From: Deltaproteobacteria bacterium
GTDB lineage: Bacteria > Desulfobacterota > Deferrisomatia > Deferrisomatales > Deferrisomataceae
DNA length: 7,698 nt
Reading direction: 5' to 3'
NCBI GenBank assembly: GCA_013152215.1
Contig: JAADGT010000361.1
Span: 1-7,698 of the forward strand
The notes below the pieces were generated by a model, which saw only the letters and a program-made list of their open reading frames with translations, made no database searches and had not been told where the DNA came from. Below are positions 1-5,302 of the stretch, in pieces; position 1 is the stretch's first letter, and each line of letters begins with the position of its first letter. Both the position numbers and the translations under genes were made by a program.

Positions 1-38
1 CGACGACCGACGACCGACGACCGACGACCGACGACCGA
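1..38. repeat. Perfect heptamer tandem repeat (CGACGAC)5
   Basis: Five perfect copies of the 7-bp unit CGACGAC run from position 1 to 35, followed by a partial CGA. The array starts at the window edge, so its real length is unknown. A 7-bp period does not keep a reading frame, so it is probably intergenic. It sits beside an AT-rich stretch and upstream of the chemotaxis receptor. It is far too short in period to be a CRISPR array. Confidence 0.9.
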
Positions 39-67
39 AGTTACATGGAAGCTTTGCAGGGTAGTTT

Positions 68-87
68 ATATGAACATCTGCTCATGT
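68..87. promoter_or_regulatory. Candidate ArsR/SmtB-type operator palindrome
   Basis: ATATGAACA and TGCTCATGT are separated by two bases, and 7 of 9 arm positions are complementary. The core TGAACA-N2-TGCTCA differs at one base from the TGAACA-N2-TGTTCA type of site bound by ArsR/SmtB-family metal or redox repressors. It lies about 35 bp upstream of the sigma-28 promoter of the receptor, in the only clearly AT-rich part of the window. It may instead serve a divergent gene off the left edge. No such regulator gene is visible here. Confidence 0.35.
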
Positions 88-122
88 GTCCACACAAAAA
101 ATCATCATCCCCTCTTCCTTTC

Positions 123-150
123 TAAAGCCCTTGCTCGCGGTCTCCGATAG
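123..150 (+). promoter_or_regulatory. Sigma-28 (FliA) promoter for the chemotaxis receptor
   Basis: TAAA at 123-126 and TCCGATAG at 143-150 are separated by 16 bases. This closely matches the flagellar sigma-28 consensus TAAA-N15-GCCGATAA, which commonly drives chemotaxis receptor genes. Transcription would start near 157 and give a leader of about 48 nt. The match to the consensus is direct; the assignment is strengthened by the kind of gene that follows. Confidence 0.65.
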
Positions 151-173
151 GGACGGTGCAACGGCCCGTCCCC
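151..173 (+). other. GC-rich hairpin in the receptor leader
   Basis: GGGACGG and CCGTCCC form a seven-pair stem around a loop of about nine bases at the expected transcription start of the receptor gene. It ends about 17 bases before the GGAGGAG ribosome binding site at 190-196. It could stabilise the 5' end of the mRNA. It does not match any riboswitch class I know. Confidence 0.4.
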
Positions 174-204
174 GTCTCGGTTTCCCAACGGAGGAGATCC
201 GCCG

Positions 205-1791
205 ATGTCGCTGAAGACGAAGCTCTCGCTGGTGGTCGCCGTTCTCGTGACCGTGCCCGTGGTGGGAGGAGGAATCACCGCCTACCAGATCGCCCGCACC
301 CAGGCTCTGGAGCAGATGCGCACCGAGGTGGACAATCTTGCCGGGGCGGCTCTCCTACTGTGTGAGGGGTATTACAAGGCCACCGGGGCCAAGGAACCCG
401 GTCCGGAGCTGCGCGAGGCCCTCCATAGGATCCGGGTGGGCCAAACGGGGTACCTCTTTGCCGTCCGCTCGGACGGCACCACCGTGCTTCACCCCAAGCT
501 GGAGGGCAAGAACGTCAAGGATGCCAAGGACGCCAGGGGCAAGGCGTTCATCCAAGAGATGCTCTCGACGCGGGACGGGTGGGTGGAGTACTGGTGGCAG
601 AACCCCGGCGAGCCCCGCGCCCGGAAGAAGATCACCCGGGTGCTCTACTTCGAGCCCTGGGACTGGGTGATCGGGGTCGGAAGCTACGAGGAGGAGTTCT
701 TGGACATCCCGCGGGCCATCCGGGACGTCACGGTGGGCGCCTCGGCCGTGGCGATCGGGATCGCCGTGCTCGTGGGGTTTTGGTTCGCGAGCGGGTTGGG
801 CAATGCGGCCGGCCGGCTGGGGCAGGCCTTCGAACGCCTGGCCCACGGGGACCTGAGCGCCTCCGTGGAGATCCACCGATCGGACGAGCTGGGTGTTCTG
901 GCCCGGGCGTACGGCGAGATGCGAAGCGGCCTCGTGGACCTGATCCGCCGGGTGTCCGAGGCGGCCGGGAGGGTGGCCGGGGAGGCCCAGCAGATCTCGG
1001 CCTCCAGCCAGCAGGTAGCGGCCGGTGCCGACCAGCAGAGTCACAAGGCCTCCGAGGTGGCGGCCGCAGTGGAAGAGATCTCGGCCACGGTATTGGAGGT
1101 CAGCCAGAACGCCCAGGAGGTGGCCCGCAACGCCCAGCACATGTCCGACGTGGCCCGGGAGGGAGAGGAGATCCTCACCGAGAGCCTCACGCGCATGGAG
1201 GGCATCGCCCGGATGGTGGAGGGCCTGGCGCTCCGCATCGAGGAGCTGGGCGGCAAGACCGAAAGCATCGGCCACGTGATCCGGGTGATCGACGACATCG
1301 CGGACCAGACCAACCTGCTGGCCCTCAACGCCGCGATCGAGGCGGCCCGGGCCGGTGAGCACGGCAGGGGGTTCGCCGTGGTGGCCGACGAGGTGCGGAA
1401 ACTGGCCGAGAAGACCACCAAGGCCACCAAGGAGGTGGAGGCCACGATCCGGTCGATCCAGGAGGAGAGCCGCCAGGCCGTGGAGGCCACGGCCGAGGGT
1501 CGGGCCCAGGCCACCCAGGCCCACGAGGTGTTCGACCGGGCCGGCGAGGCGTTCCGCGCGATCCTGGACCGGGTGAACCAGGTGAGCCAGATGATCGGGC
1601 AGATCGCCGTGGCCGCCGAGGAGCAGTCCGCCGCGATCGAACAGATCTCCAACAACGTGGAGGGGATCGCCACCGTGAGCCGGGACATGGCCGGCCAGAC
1701 CGGGGAGTTGGCCCACGCCGCCCAGGCCCTGGCCGCCGAGGCCCACGGTCTCGAGGAGACCGTGGGGCGGTTCCGGCTCGAAGGGAGCTAA
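205..1791 (+). CDS. Methyl-accepting chemotaxis protein with sCache-type sensor
   Basis: A 528-residue transmembrane chemotaxis receptor that passes ligand binding outside the membrane to the CheA/CheW complex. TM1 spans about 7-28. A compact single-Cache (sCache_2-like) sensor covers about 45-165, with GYLFAV at 82-87, HPKLEGKN at 96-103 and the PWDWVIGVGSYEEEF signature near 151-165. TM2 is about 175-197, HAMP about 198-250, and a long coiled-coil signalling domain runs from 260. The CheA-contacting hairpin tip begins ADQTNLLALNAAIEAARAGE at residue 366. The C-terminus (RFRLEGS) has no CheR/CheB-binding pentapeptide. The start is well supported by GGAGGAG eight bases upstream. A sigma-28 promoter precedes it, so co-expression with flagella is likely. 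The ligand cannot be told; small carboxylates are common for this sensor class. Its stop overlaps that of the convergent ATPase gene. Confidence 0.95.
   Translation: MSLKTKLSLVVAVLVTVPVVGGGITAYQIARTQALEQMRTEVDNLAGAALLLCEGYYKATGAKEPGPELREALHRIRVGQTGYLFAVRSDGTTVLHPKLEGKNVKDAKDARGKAFIQEMLSTRDGWVEYWWQNPGEPRARKKITRVLYFEPWDWVIGVGSYEEEFLDIPRAIRDVTVGASAVAIGIAVLVGFWFASGLGNAAGRLGQAFERLAHGDLSASVEIHRSDELGVLARAYGEMRSGLVDLIRRVSEAAGRVAGEAQQISASSQQVAAGADQQSHKASEVAAAVEEISATVLEVSQNAQEVARNAQHMSDVAREGEEILTESLTRMEGIARMVEGLALRIEELGGKTESIGHVIRVIDDIADQTNLLALNAAIEAARAGEHGRGFAVVADEVRKLAEKTTKATKEVEATIRSIQEESRQAVEATAEGRAQATQAHEVFDRAGEAFRAILDRVNQVSQMIGQIAVAAEEQSAAIEQISNNVEGIATVSRDMAGQTGELAHAAQALAAEAHGLEETVGRFRLEGS
1742..1766. 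terminator. Perfect hairpin inside the receptor 3' end, downstream of tupC
   Basis: CCCACGGTCTC and GAGACCGTGGG form a perfect 11-bp stem with a 3-nt loop inside the last codons of the receptor gene. On the minus strand it begins 21 bases after the tupC stop. The two genes converge with overlapping stops, so no spacer exists for a normal terminator. This hairpin is the best candidate for ending or stabilising the minus-strand transcript. It has no T-run on either strand, so it is not a standard intrinsic terminator. Confidence 0.4.
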
Positions 1792-2783
1792 CCTCCCAGC
1801 ACCCGGACCGCGGTGGCCTTGAACGACGCCACGGCCTCGTCGCCCACCGTGAGCCCCAGCCGTTGCCACGACGATCGGGTCACCACGGCCACCAAGCGGG
1901 CCCCGCAGTCCAAGGTGACCCACACCTCGCCGTCGGCTACCCGGGCCTCCACCACGGTCCCCCGCAGCCGGTTTCGGGCCGAGGTCGGCGGCATCTCCCG
2001 GGAGAGCACGATCTCCCGGGGGTCCACCTCGATCACCCGGGCCCCGGCGGGCAACGGCTCCACCACCACGCGGAGCGGCCCAGCCACGAACACGTCGCCC
2101 CCCACCCGTTCCGGCTCACCCCGAAACACGTTGTCCGGCCCACCGGGCCGGAGCTCCCCTCCCCCGGCCCGCCACACCTCGGCGCCCAACCGGCGGGCCT
2201 GGGCGGAGTCATGGGTGGCCAGCACCACCGTGGTGCCCCTCTGCCGACGCCAGGCGTCCACCACCGCCTCGATCCGCTCCCGGCTCTCGGCGTCTAGGTG
2301 GTTCAACGGTTCGTCCAGCAGGAGCACCCGGGGCTCCAAGGCCAGCACCCGCGCCAAGGCCAACCGCTGGGCCTCGCCCCCGCTCAGCCGGGTAGCCCTC
2401 CGGTCGGCCAGGTGCACGAGCCCCACCTGCTCGAGGGCGGCCGAGACCCTCCGGGCCACCCCCGATCCCCGGATCCCCCGGGCCCGCAGGGCCCAGGCCA
2501 CGTTGGCCGCCACCGGCCGGTCGAACAGGTAGGGCGCCTGGGGCAGGTACCCCACGCCAGGGGGCGGTCTCCCCCCAGGGGAGACCTCGGATCCGAAGAA
2601 CCAGAGCCGCCCCCCCGAGGCAGGACGGAGGAACGCCAGCACCTCCAGCAGCGACGTCTTGCCCGACCCGTTGGGCCCCACCAGGGCCACCAATCCTCCG
2701 GCCGGCACCTCGAACCGCTCCAGCCGCAGCACCTCCCGCCCCCCCCGGGCGATCCGCAGATCCTCGGCCCGGTACGCGGTCAT
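1788..2783 (-). CDS. tupC: Tungstate/molybdate ABC transporter ATPase with C-terminal Mop domain
   Basis: A 331-residue cytoplasmic ATPase that powers oxyanion uptake with the permease encoded just upstream. Walker A GPNGSGKT is at 36-43, the Q-loop Gln at 82, the signature LSGGE at 133-137, Walker B VLLLDEP at 153-159 and the switch His at 191. After a linker (IDPRE-like VDPREIVLS, 253-261), residues about 268-329 form a Mop/TOBE-like domain starting SARNRLRGTV. That fold binds molybdate or tungstate in ModC-type proteins and may provide feedback inhibition. GGAGG lies five bases before the ATG, and the start overlaps the permease stop by ATGA, indicating translational coupling. The stop TAG (1790-1788) overlaps the stop of the convergent receptor gene. 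Tungstate rather than molybdate is inferred from the permease, so the symbol is tentative. Confidence 0.88.
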   Translation of the reverse strand: MTAYRAEDLRIARGGREVLRLERFEVPAGGLVALVGPNGSGKTSLLEVLAFLRPASGGRLWFFGSEVSPGGRPPPGVGYLPQAPYLFDRPVAANVAWALRARGIRGSGVARRVSAALEQVGLVHLADRRATRLSGGEAQRLALARVLALEPRVLLLDEPLNHLDAESRERIEAVVDAWRRQRGTTVVLATHDSAQARRLGAEVWRAGGGELRPGGPDNVFRGEPERVGGDVFVAGPLRVVVEPLPAGARVIEVDPREIVLSREMPPTSARNRLRGTVVEARVADGEVWVTLDCGARLVAVVTRSSWQRLGLTVGDEAVASFKATAVRVLGG

Positions 2784-3472
2784 GCCGGCCTCCGGCGCAG
2801 GGCGAACAGGGCCGCGTTCACCCCGAGGGCGACGGACAGGAGGACGATGCCGAGGGCCAGGCCCAGCTCGAACTCCCCCTTGCTCGTCTCCAGCGCGATC
2901 GCCGTGGTCATGGTGCGGGTGTACCCCCGGATGTTTCCGCCGAGCATCATGGCCACCCCCACCTCACCCACCGCCCGGCCGAACCCGGCCACCAGGGCGG
3001 CCAGCACCCCCAGCCGCGCCTCCCACAGGGCCATGCGGCCGGTGGCCCAGGGCCCGGCGCCCAGGGCCCGGCAGGTCTGGAGGAACCGGGGATCCAGCCC
3101 TTCCACCGCAGAGACGACCAGGTTTGTCATCAGAGGCAGCACCAGCAGGAACTCGCCCAGCACGATGCCGGCCGGGGTGTAGAGGAGCCCCAACCACCCC
3201 AGGGGGCCCTGCCGGCCGATCAGGCCGTACACGAGGAGCCCCACCACCACGGTGGGAAGCGCCATGAGGGTGTTCAGTGCCAGCAGCAGGGGCTGACGTC
3301 CCGGGAACCGGGCCAAGGCCACCGCCACCCCGGCCGGGACCGCCGCGGCCGCTGCCAGCGCCGAGGCGGCCCCCGAGACCCATACGCTCGTCCCCACGGC
3401 CGCCCACACGTCGGGGTCCAGGCCTGTGAGCAGGCCCCAAGCATGGGAAAGGGCAAGAAGCAGATAGTCCAT
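2780..3472 (-). CDS. tupB: Tungstate/molybdate ABC transporter permease
   Basis: An inner-membrane permease of 230 residues with about five hydrophobic segments. The cytoplasmic EAA-type loop and the stretch GRAVGEVGVAMMLGGNIRG, followed by TMTTAIALETSKGEF, are typical of TupB/WtpB-type tungstate permeases. I chose ATG at 3472, which has GAGG five bases upstream. A GTG at 3478 adds two residues but has no ribosome binding site. The gene is first in a two-gene unit with the ATPase and follows a promoter, a Moco/Tuco-type riboswitch and a terminator. No binding-protein (tupA) gene precedes it, although tupABC is the usual order. Only 292 bp separate it from the unrelated gene upstream, so the binding protein must be encoded elsewhere or be absent. 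Confidence 0.87.
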   Translation of the reverse strand: MDYLLLALSHAWGLLTGLDPDVWAAVGTSVWVSGAASALAAAAAVPAGVAVALARFPGRQPLLLALNTLMALPTVVVGLLVYGLIGRQGPLGWLGLLYTPAGIVLGEFLLVLPLMTNLVVSAVEGLDPRFLQTCRALGAGPWATGRMALWEARLGVLAALVAGFGRAVGEVGVAMMLGGNIRGYTRTMTTAIALETSKGEFELGLALGIVLLSVALGVNAALFALRRRPA

Positions 3473-3523
3473 CCCCACCTCGGGCGCCGGGCCGGCGGGC
3501 CCGGCCGTGCGAGAACCGGAAAA

Positions 3524-3556
3524 CGAAAAACCCTCCCCGCGAACGGACGGGGAGGG
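3524..3556 (-). terminator. Intrinsic terminator (riboswitch expression platform)
   Basis: On the minus strand, CCCTCCCC (3556-3549) pairs with GGGGAGGG (3538-3531) in a perfect 8-bp stem with a 10-nt loop. TTTTT follows at once, then CGTTTT. It lies between the aptamer and the tupB start, about 50 bases upstream of the ATG, so it would attenuate tupBC transcription. GACGGG at the 3' side of aptamer helix P1 could pair with CCCGTC in the terminator arm as an antiterminator; that switch is inferred. Confidence 0.85.
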
Positions 3557-3582
3557 CGCATACGTTCATCGCACCGGTCGGC

Positions 3583-3690
3583 CCGTCTCCTTTCCGAACG
3601 CGGGAGGCCGGGGCGTTTCCACCCCGACCCGTCGGCGAACCGGCCGTGGGCCCCCCAGGGGAACCGGTAGGCCGAATCGCTCGGAGACGC
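3583..3690 (-). ncRNA. Moco/Tuco-type (molybdenum or tungsten cofactor) riboswitch aptamer
   Basis: The minus-strand leader of tupBC folds into a three-way junction with well-paired helices. P1 is CGTCTCC (3689-3683) with GGAGACG (3590-3584). A second arm has TCGGC (3675-3671) with GCCGA (3636-3632), then ACCGG (3668-3664) with CCGGT (3643-3639), across a two-by-two internal loop. A third arm is GTCGGGGTG, a GAAA tetraloop and CGCCCCGGC (3628-3607), nine pairs. The single strands after it, CTCCCG (3606-3601) and GGAAA (3595-3591), resemble the conserved elements before the closing helix of the Moco RNA motif, as I recall it from the E. coli moaA leader. The gene context fits: Moco RNAs control Mo/W transport and cofactor genes. 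Whether this responds to the molybdenum or the tungsten cofactor cannot be decided by eye; the tungstate-type permease favours tungsten. Confidence 0.75.
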
Positions 3691-3694
3691 CGGC

Positions 3695-3724
3695 AGTCTA
3701 GGCCACGGTGGGACCACCCGTCAA
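3695..3724 (-). promoter_or_regulatory. Sigma-70 promoter of the riboswitch-tupBC transcript
   Basis: On the minus strand, TTGACG (3724-3719) and TAGACT (3700-3695) are separated by 18 bases, a strong -35 and a fair -10. The start would fall near G3688, inside the 5' strand of aptamer helix P1, so the RNA begins almost exactly with the riboswitch. The spacer contains the inverted repeat GGTGG-TC-CCACC, which could be an operator. Confidence 0.7.
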
Positions 3725-3764
3725 CGGGCGCACCTGCCATGGTCCGGGGGGAGGGGAGGCCGCC

Positions 3765-4307
3765 TCACCAAGAGACGTCGGCGAGGGGGGGAAGGGGAAC
3801 GATCTCGTCCTCCGACTCCAGCCGGGCCAGCACGGTGTGCAGGTCGTATTTGCCCACCCGGATCCGGCCGTCCTTCAGGGGCCGCACCGGCGGGGCGAAC
3901 CCGCACCGCACGTGGAGGTCGAGGCGGGGCATCTCGCCGGGCTCGCTCAGGCAGAACAGACCCGGCCGCTCCAGCAGGTCCCGGTACACCCCGTAGATCA
4001 GGAGATGGCTCAGGCCCCGGCCCCGGGCCGAGGGCACCACGAAGATCAGGGTGTCGTCCAGCACCGATGGGTCCCCGCTGTGGGCCACCACGTAGAACCC
4101 GAGCTCCCGGTCCGGCCGGCGGTCCTCCGCCACCGCCAGACCGGCCACGAACCGCTCCGGGTCGAACCGACGGGCAAAGGCCGGCTCCCCCGCGGCCGAA
4201 GCGATCCGCTCGGGATCGTCCGGCCCGATCGGCGCGAGCACGTAACGCTGCCCGCGAAACCGGATCCTGCGTTCCTCGCCGTCCACTGGCGCATCCCATC
4301 CTTCCAC
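3765..4307 (-). CDS. Hypothetical protein, possibly GNAT acetyltransferase-like
   Basis: I do not recognise this protein with certainty. It is about 180 residues from GTG 4307, or 173 from GTG 4286. Neither start has a good ribosome binding site; GGAAGGA lies 12-13 bases before 4286. The nearby ATGs are out of frame. The frame also stays open upstream to 4703, but that part lies in repeat DNA and should not be annotated. The sequence is soluble and acidic. VPSARGRGLSHLLIYGVYRDLL resembles the acetyl-CoA loop (R-x-x-G-x-G/A) of GNAT acetyltransferases, and LHVRCGFAPP resembles their later Y/C-GF motif, but the match is weak. A conserved-looking EPGEMPRLDLH segment lies between them. It is isolated by the repeat gap upstream and the tupBC promoter downstream, so the context gives no function. 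Confidence 0.6.
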   Translation of the reverse strand: MEGWDAPVDGEERRIRFRGQRYVLAPIGPDDPERIASAAGEPAFARRFDPERFVAGLAVAEDRRPDRELGFYVVAHSGDPSVLDDTLIFVVPSARGRGLSHLLIYGVYRDLLERPGLFCLSEPGEMPRLDLHVRCGFAPPVRPLKDGRIRVGKYDLHTVLARLESEDEIVPLPPLADVSW

Positions 4308-4354
4308 GGCCGACACTGCGGCAGGCCAGAGACTAGAAACTAGGGGATGGAAAC
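4308..4354. repeat. Degenerate 7-bp repeat array next to the GNAT-like gene
   Basis: Units CAGAGAC, TAGAAAC, TAGGGGA and TGGAAAC run from 4327 to 4354 with a period of seven. The reverse complement reads GTTTCCA, TCCCCTA, GTTTCTA, GTCTCTG. It resembles the octamer arrays elsewhere in the window in composition (CTA and CTG steps) but has a shorter period, and it sits just upstream of a gene start. The following 4355-4468 contains GC-rich inverted stretches but no gene or convincing promoter that I can support. Confidence 0.4.
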
Positions 4355-4468
4355 CATAGAAATTCCGGTCACATCGGCCCGTTAGGCGGGCGGCCGTTCC
4401 ACCAGCCCCCCGCGGGGCCCTACAACGGGGGGGTAACGTTCCCTGATCCGGGGGGCACAGCCGGCGGC

Positions 4469-4659
4469 GGGGCATGGGGTCTGCTTCCGGCCGCGTGCGA
4501 AGCCGGGCATTGGGATTCGCCGCGCAGGCACGGGGCACGGGCGGTGGTTTCATGACCGTTCGGTGGGGCGCGAACGGATTCACGGGACAAACGTTGGAGG
4601 CGCTGCGCGGCGAGCTAAAGAGCCGCACGCGGCTCTCCAGCAGACCCCATGCCCCCGAG
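4469..4659 (+). repeat. Interspersed ~190-bp repeat, copy A
   Basis: This segment matches the reverse complement of 5808-5997 over its whole length, about 85% identical by eye with a few one-base gaps. The best-conserved parts are the first 55 bases (around GGGGCATGGGG and CTGCTTCCGGCC), the block GGTGGTTTCATGAC, and the last 70 bases (ACGTTGGAGGCGCTGCGCGG to the end). The inner palindrome GAGCCGCACGCGGCTC is perfect in both copies. Short ORFs cross it on both strands, but the copies differ by frame-changing gaps, so conserved coding is unlikely. It carries no transposase. The copy continues to a hairpin and octamer array next to smpB. Confidence 0.85.
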
Positions 4660-4747
4660 CTGTGGCGCGGTTCGAGAGCCGCCCAGCCGAAAACACGCCC
4701 CATGCCCCGAGACCGTGAGGTGACGCCAAAGAGGCGTGGTCATGCTT

Positions 4748-4799
4748 GGAACGCTGGGAGATCATGGAGGTTTTCAAGCCTCCTAGCGTCCCAGCGTCC
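4748..4799. repeat. Long hairpin formed by octamer array and partner, downstream of smpB
   Basis: GGAACGCTGGGA (4748-4759) plus GGAGG (4766-4770) pairs with CCTCC (4779-4783) plus TCCCAGCGTCC (4789-4799), with one bulged base and an internal loop. The right arm is part of the octamer array. On the minus strand it lies 38 bases after the smpB stop. It has no T-run, so it may protect the mRNA 3' end rather than act as an intrinsic terminator. Confidence 0.55.
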
Positions 4800-4817
4800 C
4801 AGCCTCCTAGCTTGCCA
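4778..4817 (+). repeat. Octamer array 1 (five units), 3' of smpB
   Basis: Five consecutive 8-bp units: GCCTCCTA, GCGTCCCA, GCGTCCCA, GCCTCCTA, GCTTGCCA. In the sense of smpB they read as GCTRGGA-type units beginning soon after its stop. The same unit family recurs at 5754-5785, 6030-6053, 7144-7183 and 7207-7238. Confidence 0.8.
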
Positions 4818-4818
4818 G

Positions 4819-4833
4819 CGGGCCGAAGGCCCG
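4819..4833. repeat. GGGCCGAAGGCCC hairpin beside smpB stop
   Basis: CGGGCC-GAA-GGCCCG forms a perfect 6-bp stem with a triloop, three bases after the smpB stop. With six flanking bases it belongs to a 21-nt stretch identical to the reverse complement of 5738-5758. In both places it follows the octamer array. It may help end smpB transcription but lacks a T-run. Confidence 0.6.
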
Positions 4834-4836
4834 AGG

Positions 4837-5301
4837 TCAGCGACGGCGCATGGCCCGTTGCATCTCCCGCTGGGCGTCGGCGCGCTTGAGGTCCTCGCGC
4901 TTGTCGTAGTGCTTCTTGCCCCGGCCCAGCCCCAGCTCCACCTTGGCGTGGCCGCCCCGGAAGTACACCCGCAGGGGCACCAGGGTGTAGCCCTTCTGCC
5001 GAACCTTTCCGTGGAGGCGGCGGATCTCGTACTTGTGCAGGAGGAGCTTCTTGTCCCGGTCCGGGTCTTGCTCCTCCCGCCGGCCGTGGGGGTAGGGGGA
5101 GATATGGAGCCCCGAGATCCACGCCTCGCCGTCCTGCACCCAGGCATAGGCATCGGTGAGGTTGGCCTTGCCCTCTCGCAGGCTCTTGACCTCGCACCCG
5201 CGCAGCACGAGCCCGGCCTCGAAGGTCTCCTCGATGTGGTAGTCGCGCCGGGCCTTCTTGTTGGTGCAGACCACCTTCACGCCGTCGGACCTCTTGGCCA
5301 C
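4837..5301 (-). CDS. smpB: SsrA-binding protein SmpB
   Basis: SmpB binds tmRNA (SsrA) and brings it to stalled ribosomes for trans-translation, freeing them and tagging the nascent peptide. The protein has 154 residues, the usual size. Family hallmarks are clear: NKKARRDYHIEETFEAGLVL (14-33), GCEVKSLREGKANL (35-48), RDKKLLLHKYEI (82-93), GYTLVPL (104-110), and GRGKKHYDKRE (127-137) leading to the basic tail that enters the ribosomal decoding channel. The start is GTG 5301, with GGAGG seven bases upstream; a longer upstream reading would run through the rseC-like gene. Only one base separates it from the stop of that gene, so the two are probably co-translated. No ssrA gene is visible in the window. 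The repeat hairpin follows its stop. Confidence 0.95.
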   Translation of the reverse strand: MAKRSDGVKVVCTNKKARRDYHIEETFEAGLVLRGCEVKSLREGKANLTDAYAWVQDGEAWISGLHISPYPHGRREEQDPDRDKKLLLHKYEIRRLHGKVRQKGYTLVPLRVYFRGGHAKVELGLGRGKKHYDKREDLKRADAQREMQRAMRRR

Positions 5302-5302
5302 C

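Noticed and set aside
1..38. CRISPR-like array from repeated units
   Set aside because: The unit is only 7 bp with no spacers; it is a simple tandem repeat. The octamer arrays also have no spacers.
141..204. Cyclic-di-GMP (GEMM) or fluoride riboswitch in the receptor leader
   Set aside because: There is one stable hairpin, but I see none of the conserved GEMM or fluoride-aptamer sequence blocks, and the leader is only about 48 nt after the predicted start.
355..1923. Long antisense ORF (522 aa) opposite the receptor gene
   Set aside because: Its composition is rich in Gly, His, Leu and Arg as expected for the shadow of a GC-rich gene, and the receptor on the other strand has complete family motifs.
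4469..4659. Integron attC site or IS element for the 190-bp repeat
   Set aside because: I could not find paired attC core sites (RYYYAAC and GTTRRRY), and there is no transposase or clear terminal inverted repeat with target duplication.
4308..4703. N-terminal extension of the GNAT-like protein to 312 residues
   Set aside because: The extra 130 residues lie across repeat copy A and a degenerate array; the related copy B differs by frame-changing gaps.
4308..4836. tmRNA (ssrA) gene near smpB
   Set aside because: No tRNA-Ala-like ends, no GGU-wobble acceptor stem and no tag-peptide frame were found; the gap is filled by repeats.
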